From Osmia lignaria lignaria (taxonomy: Eukaryota; Arthropoda; Insecta; Hymenoptera; Megachilidae): DNA of 64,000 nt. The notes under the pieces are model-generated. The model was given only the letters and a program-made list of their open reading frames with translations. It did not search any database and was not told where the DNA came from. This document shows, piece by piece, positions 1 through 11,560 of this stretch. A program made the position numbers and the translations under genes. Where the stretch lies: positions 7,626,001 to 7,690,000 of the forward strand of contig NC_135036.1 of NCBI RefSeq assembly GCF_051020975.1, given 5' to 3'. The stretch's first letter is position 1. The number at the start of each line of letters is the position of its first letter.

Positions 1-298
1 ATATAAATATAAATATGTTAAAAATGATTTTATGTAAATTTAGCTTCAACTTCGATAACCGTGAATATTCTATCATTTATTTCCATCCACTGTGTTAGGT
101 ATTAATTTCAATTTGGAAATTAATAATTTTTTAGAATTACAAGAATAGATTGAACTTCTATTCCACTTTCTTAGATCATATATTTCAAAGAATGAAATCA
201 GGAAGTTTTACCTAAGAAATCTGGGTAATCACTGGGTAATTCCTGATTAATGTTAAATGCATATTTATTTTGCATAATAAACGTTTATAGATTATGAA

Positions 299-866
299 AC
301 AGGTCATCAATTATGTAATTGAATCGACTGCAATTACGTTAAAAAAGTATGAAGACACTTGGGTCGAAAATTGATCAATTCAAAAGATATCTCGAGGAGA
401 GACTTGGGCTTTCCAAATTTGAAAATTTTTTTTTTTGAATTTTGTACTTCGCTTGATGCCAAATTTTGCATCTTGCTATTCTTAATAAAAAAGTTCAAGG
501 AGCTTGACTCGAAAATTGATTAGTTCAAAAGATATCCCTGGGAGAGACCACCAATCTATCCCTGTCTCTCCCTAAGGTATCTTTTGAACCAATCAATTTT
601 CGACTAATGTGTCATAATACGATTTTATAGAGAATGAAAATACGCTTCGATTGACGTATAAAAAAGTACATAGTTCCATTAAAAAAAATGAAGTTGACCT
701 TGAAATCTTTGAGGCACCTCCACTTCCGGTACTGGCACGTGTACGGGTATTGCGTCGTGCTCCAATTGGACGCCATTTAATATTTCCTAATAACAACTAT
801 TCTATCTTCCACCATTTTAGAGCTATAACTAGGCCCAATTACATGGGACATCCTTTATAGTACTAT
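299..866. repeat. Palindrome-cored inverted-repeat element, copy 1
   Basis: Its core (about 499-602) is a large palindrome built on GTCGAAAATTGATTAGTTCA, closely related to cores at 11.3, 14.1 and 31.6 kb. The right end carries CATGGGACATCC, resembling the terminus of the complete copy at 13905-14362. The left end is degenerate and its boundary is estimated. No transposase is encoded, so it is probably a non-autonomous DNA element. Confidence 0.6.
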
Positions 867-1787
867 AAGGCTCATTAATGAATCATGCAATCTTGTCATC
901 AAGTGTTATTACTCTATGTAACTTAAAAAGAATAAAAAATAAAAAATTGTTATATTTTATATGTAGTTCCTTTTTTATACCCTAGTCTCATTACCTTTAT
1001 TTGAGCCTATAATCATGTACTATCAATAAATAACAGCTCAATAAAATTATGTAAATGTTAAGTTATGTAATGTTATTAATATTCATTCAACAAAATATGA
1101 TAGATTGCTACTGTTGTATATAAAATAACGTACGAGTATAAGATACCATTATTTCTTATTACATAATTTTTATTACTTTTTCTTGTCACTTCATTATTGT
1201 AATTATTATTTTGACTAAGACCACGATAGCTGTCGAACAAGTTCCTCGTTTATTAATTCTTCGCAAACTGGTTTTGCTACTCCTGGATCATAAATTATAT
1301 TAAACTGATGTTTGTATTCATTATTAACTTTGCAAATAATGCTGTAAAATTCCTGAACAACATTCGTGGAGATATATAACCAAAATTCGAATTTTTAATA
1401 TCTCATAGCATTTAATTTCTTTCAAAATTTTATTTTTAATGACAGTCATTGATGTAACTAGACAGGTGCCAGTCCTACGCTCTCAAAAATCTGTCCCCTC
1501 CACACTTTACCAAAATTTGTCAAAATAAAAATAAGTAGCTGCACCGAAATGCAGCACTTCATATTTTTAAGAAAAACAATATTATCACTGATATGATAGC
1601 AATATCAATAACCCTATGACGTACTGAATTTATTAAAAACGTTCAGAACTACAATTTTCTTTTTTATTCATTCATAATGAAATCTGCCAACGTTGTAAAC
1701 ACTGATCGCTAAATTAAAGTAAATATTTTAATTGATTTTAACCGATCGACGTCGGACAGTGTTTTTAACTAATTTGGAACTGGACTA

Positions 1788-1988
1788 ATGTTTATCTCTC
1801 TTACCTTATCAGGTGGTGAACTATACGATCCATTGTCTTTCGTATCTGTCTGGGCTGCTGGCGTGTTTTTCGCGTACATTTTGCAAAATATTTTAGTTAA
1901 TACGAATGTGAAAGTGGTCAGGCAACAGTCTCACGATTTTCACAAGCTGAGCGCCTTTATAGGACTGGTTCTGATCGCATTGCGCTGA
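1788..1988 (+). other. Orphan open frame with hydrophobic segment, possible exon remnant
   Basis: After a plausible acceptor (TTATCAG at about 1812), about 58 codons encode a hydrophobic segment (LSFVSVWAAGVFFAYIL) and stop at TGA. GTCAGG after codon VKV could serve as a donor. I do not recognise the family. It may be the last exon of a gene left of the window, a decayed exon, or chance. Confidence 0.2.
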
Positions 1989-3601
1989 TCAATTTTAATG
2001 AGATGCCGCCACAGGTTGATAGAAAATATTCACTGATCGTGTAGAAAATTAACATAGTATACGTTTTAAGAAATAGCATGAAATAGTGGAGGTAATAACA
2101 TGGAACATCCATTTTGTTATTCCATCTAAGAAATCAACGATTTTGGTGTATCACGTATTAATTTCGATATATCTTCATTTTGTTAAAATTAATTAATAAA
2201 ATTAAGCTTGCAATTACATTAACAGAACAGAATTGTTCTATACGTGATAACTCTATCGACAATTATCAGCGACCATTATTCATTCATTGAATAATGAAAA
2301 TTTTAATTAACACTATTCATTAGAGCATTAGACCAGAAAGAGGAAAGAAAGACAAGAACTCTTGTCTTTCAAATATTTATTCCTCCTAATTTTCCTATAA
2401 ATTATTAAAAAGAAATTGTTAATGTTTCAAGTGACAGGGTACTCGAATAACCCTTTCTTTATACGAAACAGAGAATTTAAAAATATGGCGATATTTGTAA
2501 ATAACTGTAGTATGAATTATGCCTAACTGTTTACCAAATATGAACGTCAATGAACGTCGAAATACAAATTCGATTGGCCGGTAGGAACAAAAAAAAGACC
2601 GTCCTGTTATCAATGCTTGACCCTCAGGCTGTTTCTTCACTGCGATAGGGATGCACGAATGCTGTTAATATCGTTGCCGCAATAACTGGAAGACGCGTTC
2701 GTCATTGATAATATAAGCATAATCTTAGCTCAAAGAACGAAATAAACTCGCTAAGCAAATAGATCCAGTGCGAAATTCTATTCGATCATGAAAGCATTGA
2801 AGGAGTCTGCTTTCCAAGGAAAAGAGTGCAAACATTGAATAAAGGAATAATTGAAGAAAGAAAAATAGGACAAATCAGCTGGATCGTGTCATTGGAGATG
2901 TAGCGATGCAGTATCATTTGGCAAGTATTTCGAATTTATTATTTAACCTTTTCATTACGATTGTCTTTGTCAGAAACAATACCCGTACGTTTTTATATAA
3001 AAAAAAAATGAATTTTCTTCATAAAATTTTATCTGGTATAATAGAAAGATAACATTATACCACTATAAGTGTCCATTGAACCCAGTGACCATTTTACCAT
3101 TTCTGTAATCAGCTATAGTTTTCCATAGTAGCGAAAGAATAACCCGTTAAATCGTTTCTCTCTTTTTTTTTTTTTTTTTTTTCTAAAACACGTATTATCC
3201 AGTATTCATTTTCCTGTACGTTTTTAACCTGAAAAGAAATGAAATAACGAGTCGAAAAGTTGTACAGTACCGAGCACGGTAAGTTTCTCTAGGGAAAATG
3301 GCGCTCTAGGGGAAAAAGGCCCGATCGCTGATTGTGATCCACTATACTGAATCAAACTGATCCTGCATCCGACGTTGAAGGTTAAATGAATGATATTCAC
3401 GTTACAGGCTCGAGTACCGAACAGTGATCAATCTTACATGGATTCCACTTCTGCTGTGGAAAGAATACGATTCGTCGCTTACACTTGCACCAGCGCATCC
3501 TTAACAAACGTCCAAGAAAGATTCTATCGGAATAAAAACGTACAGGGCTCGTATTCGCCGTACGGCTGGAAGAAACGCGTTGGAATAGCTGGTAGAAGAA
3601 A

Positions 3602-4990
3602 ATGGCACTCGACTTCCTCGCTGGATGTCTGGGAGGTAAATGACCGATATTCAATGTTTTAGTTTCATCTTATCATTAAAATGGAAACTACGTTCTTCCG
3701 CAGGAAGTCATCAGCTTCGTTGATGTACAATTTATTTATTTACAAAATGATGCGTTTCAGGGTTCGCCGGTATTATGGTGGGATATCCTCTGGACACGAT
3801 CAAGGTCCACATCCAAACCCAGGACTATCGTGCGCCGAAATACAAAGGGAACTTGCATTGTTTCCGGACGATACTCGCGGAGGAATCGGTACACGATTAA
3901 CTTAGAATAATTAGAATATCAAAATTATTAACACGATTCGTTCCATCAGGTAGCAGGTTTTTACCGAGGCATGTCGTCCCCGGTGGCAGGCGTCGCAGTG
4001 GTGAACGCCATCATCTTCGGCGTCTACGGTCAAACTCAACGATGCTTATCTGACCCGGAGTCGTTGCATTCGTACTTCATCGCGGGTGCATTGGCTGGAA
4101 TCGCTCAGAGCCCGATTAGCTGCCCGATCGAGCTGGCGAAAACTCGCATGCAGTTGCAGAAGACGACAGGTCAATTTTCCGGACCGTTGCAGTGCCTGAA
4201 GTATACCTACCAGCACGAAGGTTACCGCGGTGTGTTCAGAGGTTTCAACATCACCCTACTTCGGGAAACACCGAGTTTCGGGATTTATTTCCTAACTTAC
4301 GAAGCGTTGACCAGGACGTTCAGATCGGAACCGATCTCCACGCCGTATATGCTGCTTGCCGGAGGAATAGCCGGATCCGTGTCCTGGACCATATCTTACC
4401 CATTGGACGTGATCAAGTCACGGATACAAGCGATCGATGGACATCGTTACACGGGGATGATCGATTGCCTGAAAAAATCGGTGAAAACGGAAGGGTACGG
4501 TTGTTTGTACAGAGGACTCAGTTCGACGATCCTTAGAGCATTTCCGACCAACGCCGTCACCTTCGCCGTGGTCACCTGGACGTTCCGGATGTTCGATAAG
4601 GAAGCGAATAGCGCGGTGAAAACGGAGAGCAAGTCGAAAATGGTCGAGTCTATCAAGGAAATGGCGGAGGTCGGGGAAACTTTCCCAGAGAAATGGAACG
4701 GTTTTGTGAACAACCTATCTGAAAGCATGATCATCCCAAAATTATGTTACTCGACCATGTCGGTGATGTCGCTGAGCGATTTGAAGTTCTGCACCGCTAC
4801 TTTTTGTCAGACCGACGAGCGAATGGAAAAGGAGGTTAAGTTTGAAGAGATTCGTAAAAATAAATACTTGAAGGTGGAGGAGAGATTGAAAGGAGGATCG
4901 AAGAATGTCGAGGAGAAGAAGGGTGAGAAGAAAATGGAACAGATTGTTTTTGAACAAACGATGAACACCGTGTCCGCGTTCTTCGCCTGA
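3602..4990 (+). CDS. Mitochondrial carrier, SLC25A29 (basic amino acid transporter)-like
   Basis: Three exons join in phase (3602-3635, 3761-3888, 3950-4990) to give 400 aa. The start MALDFLAGCLGG is typical of the SLC25A29/CG4995 group. Three repeats each carry the carrier signature: PLDTIK (21-26), PIELAK (113-118) and PLDVIK (205-210). The family sits in the inner mitochondrial membrane; SLC25A29 moves arginine, lysine and ornithine. The six-helix carrier ends near residue 270, the usual family length being about 300. A further 130 residues follow without a break; their last 50 are charged and Lys/Glu-rich. The substrate is inferred from family resemblance; the related SLC25A45/47/48 groups are alternatives. 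Confidence 0.88.
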
Positions 4991-6192
4991 TTAATTGAAT
5001 CTTTGGAATTTCGAAGATCATTTTTTGGTGGGGGAAAATGAAACATAGTATGATTAATAAATTGCAGATGTACATACAGGATGTTTTGTCGTTGCTCAGC
5101 ATTATTTTAAACATCAATTTTATATCCTAGAGTGATTAAAATTAAGTATATTAATTATCCCTGTATTAATTATTACACGGTTTCATATGAATAGTGCGAA
5201 TAATGAACTGTCCCAAGAAACTGAATATTTCAGTAATTAATGGTGTTCAATTAGTATAGAATTTAATTGTTAAAATAAATCTTTATCATTAAACATGTAC
5301 ATTGTTATTTCATCCATATTTATCATTGACTGAATACTGCGACTGATCAACTGACAGCTAATTACTAATTTCAACCGTGCTACTACATGAATCTTGCCAC
5401 GAGAATCCTCATTTGTTAGCAGACAGTCCTAGACTGAACGGCGGACATGTAAGACCTATGTCACAGCCAGAAGCGACATTCACTGTCTTTTAAAATCACA
5501 ACTAAATAGTTCGTACCATTCTGTCAACCATCTACTCGTCCCACTCCACGTCAATTCTACCTTTAAAATCCTAATCGTACAATCCGGTCTTCAAGTCCGT
5601 CCGTCCACGTGTCAGAGAACATTTGACACATCCGAAATTGCAACGCGTATGAATCTCCTTCGCTAGTACCTCACCTTGATTATGTAAATCGTACCTGACA
5701 AAATCACGAAAGTTAACACTTGGAACTGCTCATTTGAAGATCAAAGTCGTGAAAATTGCAAGGTTCAGTCGATCGAAAGCATTGACAACCGAGTGAAACC
5801 TTAACCTTTTGGACGATTGATAAATTTCTAGTTCTTCGAATACTCTTCGATTCGCAGGTAAGAGACAATCGGAAACGCGTCATTCTATGAAAAATATAAT
5901 TATGAAACGAAGAAACATTTGTTTCGATAAAATTTTGGATACTTCTATTCTTACGCATTAACCCTAGAACTCTTGCTTAAAATGTTCGAGCCCAGGGCGA
6001 TTTATAAATCATCGCCCTTTTCCAGTAAGTAGATTTACCTAATTTGGTACGAATGTTTTAAGCGACTTGGAAGTAGGGTTTTAATTAAATAGCAATTTGA
6101 TTAGAGAACTTTGGTTAGGAAACTCTGAAAATTGGACAACGTGGTTCATCTTTGTCGGGGATTTTTAGAAGAGATCTCAACGAAAACTTGAT
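4991..6192. other. Intergenic, carrier to klhl10
   Basis: It holds the presumed 3' UTR of the carrier (AATAAA near 5057) and the upstream region of klhl10. I see no coding exon or repeat. Confidence 0.6.
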
Positions 6193-9100
6193 ATGGATGT
6201 AGATTCAAACGACAGCGACAAAGAAATCGACTTTTGCGAAACGAACACGCAGCGTTTGATCGCTGAAAGCGGTGGCCGATGCATGAGCACGCAAGCGATG
6301 CAATCTCTCTATGATTTTCGACAGAATAATTTACTTTGCGATGCTGTTATAAGACTCGAAGATGGAGGCATTTTTCCGATTCACCGAGCCATTTTGTCGG
6401 CGTGTAGTCCGTACTTTAGGTACAGTACCGAGCATGGTAAACTTTTGTAAGGAAAATGGCATTTCAGAGGAAGAGGAATGTTACTTAAATTTAGAAAATT
6501 TTATTTAATATTAATTCTATTATTTTAATTTCAAAAAATTATAACAAGTGATGAAGTCTTCTTACCTTACATCGCCTTTTTCTTTAAGAAAGTCTACAAT
6601 GCTCCTAGGTGTACGTACCACTGATGAAGTAGTTGTACAGCAATCTGAAAATGAAAAATTTAATCTTTAGAACACTGTTCACGACAACGTTGCATTCGCG
6701 GGAAAAAACGGACGTATTGTTACCGGGTGTCAGCAGTAACATGATGAATCTCCTTCTGGAGTACGCGTACCTGCGATCCATCAGCATAAATAACGAGAAC
6801 GTCTATCAGTTGTTGGTCACCGCGGATTATTTGAACGTTCTCGGTGTTCTCGAACTCTGCTGCGAGTACCTGAAGCAAAATCTAGCAGCAGAAAACTGCA
6901 TCAGCGTCATGAGGTTCGCCCGAGAACACTTTTGCAAGGGGCTGGAGAACAGCACGTATCGTTATGTCATGAGATACTTTGTGCAGGTCATTACGCTTCC
7001 ACTGCCTCCTCGCAGCTGCATTCAATATTTTTTAATATTCTGAGATTCTAAAAATCTGAAAATTTCAGAATAGGAAAGTTCTAACATTCCAAAATTCCAG
7101 AATAGGAAAGTTCTAAGATTCCAAAATGCCAGAATTTCAAACTTCCAAAGTTCTAAATTCTAAAATTTCGAAAATTCTATAATTCTAGATTTCAGAATTC
7201 CAAAATTTAAATATTCCCAAAATCCTAAGATTTTAAGTTTCTAAAATTCTAAGACTCTAAGATTCCAAAATTTAAAATTGATGTGATGGCAGCGTGTTAA
7301 TTATCCGTTAACGTTAATCAATGAATGTAAATTGCCGACATTTGCATAAATCGTACCGAACGCAGGTAGCTCAGCGAAGCGAGGAAATACTTGAATTACC
7401 GATAGAAGAATTGACAGCATTGATCGGTGCTGACGAGCTGAACGTGAAAAGCGAGGACACCGTTTGGGAGCTGGTATTGAAATGGATCGATCACGATCCC
7501 CAATCACGAAAAAAATACATAGTCGATCTGATGAAGAACATTCGCCTCGGACTACTGGATACACAATTCTTCTTGGAGAATGTGAAGGATCATCCGTACG
7601 TTACTGGAAACGACGCGTGCCGGCCTATTATTATCGAAACCTTAAAATTTTTGTACGATCTCGAGATTATCACGCAAAAAGATGGGGAGATACCCACGCC
7701 AAAGATCGCACGACCACGGGTACCCCATGAAATATTGTTCGCCATAGGTGGTTGGAGCGGCAGAAGTCCGACGAACTTCATCGAAACTTACGACACCAGA
7801 GCTGATCGATGGGTTAAGGTATATGTTTCTCTTTTATTCCTAATATACATTTGGTATTTCACAAAATTCCTACAATTTTTATGCACTTTTACTTCACTCT
7901 TCGATATGATTTCAAAATATCATTTACCAAGATTTTGATAATTTTATTTTCCAAAAGAGATGCTTACTGCAATCATTGAAAAAAAAAAAAATCTTTATTC
8001 CATTTTTACATCCAGTCACTCGACCTGACCATTACGCGATACTACTTCATCACAGAAAATTATTTAGCACCTACTGCTGTCCATTATTATTTTGAAAGGT
8101 GGAAGAGGTAGATCCGATCGGACCTCGTGCATATCATAGTACAGCGGTGGTCGGTTTTAACATTTACGTAATCGGTGGTTTCAACGGATCTGATTACTTT
8201 AACAGTTGCCGTTGCTTCAACGCTGTCACCAAAGTTTGGAGAGAAATTGCTCCAATGAACGCCAGAAGGTTCAAATTATACCTTATATCATGCAAATTCT
8301 TCGCTAAATTTTATATCACAAATATTTCTACTAACAATTCCAGGTGTTACGTTAGCGTCGCAGTACTCAACGATCTGATTTACGCGATGGGAGGATACGA
8401 TGGGTATTATCGACAAAGCACCGCGGAACGTTATAATTACAAAACTAATCAATGGTCTCTCATTGCGTCGATGAATTGCCAAAGATCGGACGCCAGTGCA
8501 ACTACTTTAAACGGTACAGAAAATCATCCACGACTGTTATCTATGAATCGATTTCTAATTTATTTATAACACAGATAAAATTTATATCACGGGTGGTTTC
8601 AATGGACACGAATGTTTAAACTCGGCCGAAGTGTACGATCCAGAAACCAATCAATGGACACTGGTCGCTCCGATGAGATCCCGTAGAAGTGGAGTATCCT
8701 GCATAGCCTATCACGGTCACGTATACGTAATTGGTAATTAATCCATGAACGATATTTCCTCTAATTGATTCGAGGCACCTAAAGTAATCCAGCAATTTTA
8801 AACAGGAGGTTTCAATGGGATATCCAGAATGTGCAGCGGTGAAAAATATAATCCCGCCACTAACGTTTGGACGCAAATTCCAGATATGTACAATTCACGC
8901 AGTAATTTCGCGATCGGAGTGATCGATGACATGATTTTTGCAATCGGAGGATTCAACGGTGTCACCACCATCTATCACGTTGAATGTTACGATGAAAAAA
9001 CGAATGGATGGTGAATGTTAAACAATTATCGGCAAATATTACCATAAATTCCTGAAATTGTAAAATTTGTATATTCGAAAGGGCAGGGCCGGATTAAGAT

Positions 9101-9573
9101 TCCTTGGCCCGATGCTATCAAACCTGTTGATTGATAAACAGAGCTACCTTAAATCTCCCCTTAATCCGGCACTGCAATAGGGTAGATCTACGTTGTCAGG
9201 TGCTACGGCTTGTTTGCTTTACAGAACGTAGATCTACGGCCTTCGATCAGAACTACGTGTTAAATCTACCATTAGATGAAATATTTTCTACAGGTACGAA
9301 GCAACAGATATGAATGTATATCGTTCAGCGTTGTCAGCCTGCGTAATTATGGGCTTACCGAACGTGAATGACTACATTCACAAGCATCGAGAACGTTTGA
9401 TGGAAGAAAAACGACAGAAATTGTTAGCACTGGAGGTGCACCGTAGTCAGCATCAACATCAACAGGATCAAATGCATCAGAACCGCGAGAACATGTTGAA
9501 CCACGAAAATATATCTGCTTCATCGTCGATATCGCAGGCGAACAGTACTAGCAGTGAACCTAGACAAAATTAA
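6193..9573 (+). CDS. klhl10: Kelch-like protein 10, Cul3 E3 ligase adaptor
   Basis: Eight exons join in phase (6193-6419, 6671-6986, 7366-7818, 8099-8268, 8344-8513, 8575-8733, 8806-9010, 9294-9573), giving 659 aa; mammalian KLHL10 is about 608. An N-terminal BTB domain (FPIHRAILSACSPYF, running into exon 2) is followed by a BACK domain (exons 2-3). A kelch propeller starts near residue 303 and has repeated GG-hydrophobic blades (AIGGWSG, VIGGFNG, AMGGYDG, ITGGFNG, AIGGFNG). The extra length is a Gln/His/Ser-rich tail after residue 600. The family binds Cul3 by its BTB and recruits substrates by kelch; in Drosophila klhl10 drives caspase activation during sperm individualisation. The start is the first ATG of an open frame with a typical acidic leader. 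Confidence 0.93.
7040..7285 (+). repeat. Degenerate minisatellite in klhl10 intron 2
   Basis: Imperfect repeats of ATTCCAAAATTCTAAG fill most of the intron between exons 2 and 3. A near-exact pair, CCAGAATAGGAAAGTTCTAA-like, occurs twice near 7065-7120. It looks like simple-repeat expansion. Confidence 0.65.
9084..9174. mobile_element. 91-bp hAT-like MITE in klhl10 intron 7
   Basis: The ends are CAGGGCCGGATTAAG and the inverse of CAGTGCCGGATTAAG (14 of 15 match), typical of hAT-type termini. Flanks CGAAAGGG and CAATAGGG could be a degraded 8-bp target duplication (6 of 8). It has no coding capacity. Confidence 0.7.
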
Positions 9574-11224
9574 CGACAGAATGGAGTTATTAAGAAATGG
9601 GACTTTGAAAGCATTCATTTTATGCCCTGTCGAATGATAATTGAAACGAGGAACAACGAGCATCCTGAATTGCTGATCAATCTGTAATTAAATTCAACGA
9701 AAACGTTCATGCAACTGGGTGCATTGGAGTGAACGAGATGCAGCTGCACCTAGGTGTCATATATTTTTGATCCGACAAAGTTTTTAATGAAAATCAGGAA
9801 TTTCATTTTTCTATTCAACAGGCAATATGCACTTCTATTGTCATTGCATATTATACAAAGCTATAACATATTTGTTGAACAGCATAATATTTTCATATTC
9901 TTATTTACCCGAGTTTCTTAACTGAAATATGTTTTACTCTTATACATGTTTCTATTAGCTCTTTTTGTGATATGATTTTGTACCAAGTTTATTAGACGAC
10001 TTTATACTTATAAATGAACTTTAAACAATAATAAGAGAACAAATGGTTATTGAAATGTAGATTGTAAATGTCAATAACCCTGACAAAGAACATTAACAAA
10101 AATGGCTAAAATAAAATCCTACAACAGTTAATAAAGAAGCTATTAATAGAATCTTTCGATCTCATTTGTTTTTCAATTAATTAACAGGAGGATACTATTG
10201 CTTTTAATAAGACAAAAGAGTGATTTTTAACAATGTTAGTGTTTCAAATTGTAAGGGGAACTCCCGCATTTTGTACAGTGGCGCCTCTGATAGTGAAGAA
10301 AAGAACTGTAGAACAATATATTCCTTGCGCACCCTATCGGTGGAACCAAAAAGCTCATTTTTAGCACCAAACAGTAGATGACGCCACGTATTTAGCGGGA
10401 TTTTAAAAAAATGAAGTGTTGAATAGTTGTAGCTTTTTTGTATTATGGCAGTCTCTTTGAAATACAGCGTTTCGTCATGGAGTTTATTATAAATTAGTTC
10501 TTTATAATTAGTAATGAATTATATTTTAAATATCGAAATTCTTTTTAGGATATTAAGTATAATGTATGGTTGTATTTCTATAAAAAACTATTGCTTTAAA
10601 ATTAAAATAAACTGATACTTCCGGAATCGTGTGATATAAAACCATATTTCATGACCCTCTTATTACAGTATGTAACACATCTTATGTGAAAAGAAAGTCT
10701 TCAAATTGCATACCTGAGCCTAGCTATTACAAATCATTTAAAAAATCTAGGATTGAAATTTATGGGGGAATAGATAATTAGAATGATTAGTTTGGATATG
10801 ATAGCCTAAACCGTTAGGTAAAAATAGAGAAACGATAGAAAGGAGAGTCCAGCTGCTCTCTCCGTTCTCCAGAACAATCTATTCCTGAAGCGACGCTAAC
10901 ACTTTGCCAGTAGATCATCAACAATTTAACGATTTTATTAAGAAACAGTCTACTTCACACGAACGGAGTATTCTATATCATGGACAACCTAATACGTCTC
11001 GATAAACCAGAGTAGTAAGTATCAAATTTACTATTTCATACGAATAATTGGGTCATTATTGTCGAAAGAATAGGGACACGGGTAAACTTTCAATTAAAAG
11101 TGTGAAGAAATAAATAAATTCTTATATTCATGGATTTATAAGAACTTTGTTATATTGGGAATTAAGTTTTTCAAACACTATTGCAAAAAGCTAACTATTT
11201 TGTTTACTATAAAACAAATTTTGA

Positions 11225-11560
11225 GGTCTAAATTTTTTAATTGAGTACTTTGTTATACATCAATTGGAGCGTATTTTAATTCTCTATAAGAAAGTATTAA
11301 GGTACTTAGGTCGAAAATCGATTAGTTCAAAAGATATCCTAGGGAGAGACCGTCAGTCTCTCCCTGTCTCTCCTTAGAATATCTTTTGAACTAATCAATT
11401 TTCGACTAAAGTATCTCACTACTCTTTAGTAGGGAATAAAATGACCCTTCGATTGACGTATAGAAAAGTATATATTTCCATTTAAAAAAAAACAGGATGG
11501 CCTTGAAATATTCTAAACGCCCTCACTTCTGGTGCCGACAAATGCATCATGCACCATTCG
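11225..11560. repeat. Palindrome-cored element, copy 2
   Basis: The 11311-11405 core is a palindrome (GTCGAAAATCGATTAGTTCA and its inverse) around GGGAGAGACC. Flanks match the complete copy at 13.9 kb (for example GCGTATTTTAATTCTCTATA). Outer termini are not clear, so it is probably truncated. Confidence 0.6.

Larger units (their letters stand above)
1..3601. other. Gene-free left flank
   Basis: I see no convincing gene in this AT-rich stretch. It contains a palindrome-cored repeat (about 299-866), a weak orphan open frame (1788-1988), a T-rich run near 3165-3182, and a 21-bp near-copy of the first klhl10 splice-donor region at 3262-3282. The short open frames here have no recognisable motif. 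Confidence 0.6.

Noticed and set aside
651..860. Open frame of 69 codons
   Set aside because: It lies inside the palindrome-cored repeat and has no counterpart in the other copies; it is a by-product of repeat sequence.
4447..5117. Several minus-strand frames under the carrier gene
   Set aside because: They are shadows of the highly coding plus strand; the plus-strand carrier signatures are decisive.
10250..10420. Possible promoter with TGCGCAC metal-response-like core downstream of klhl10
   Set aside because: A single short core match with no accompanying gene start; too common by chance to claim.
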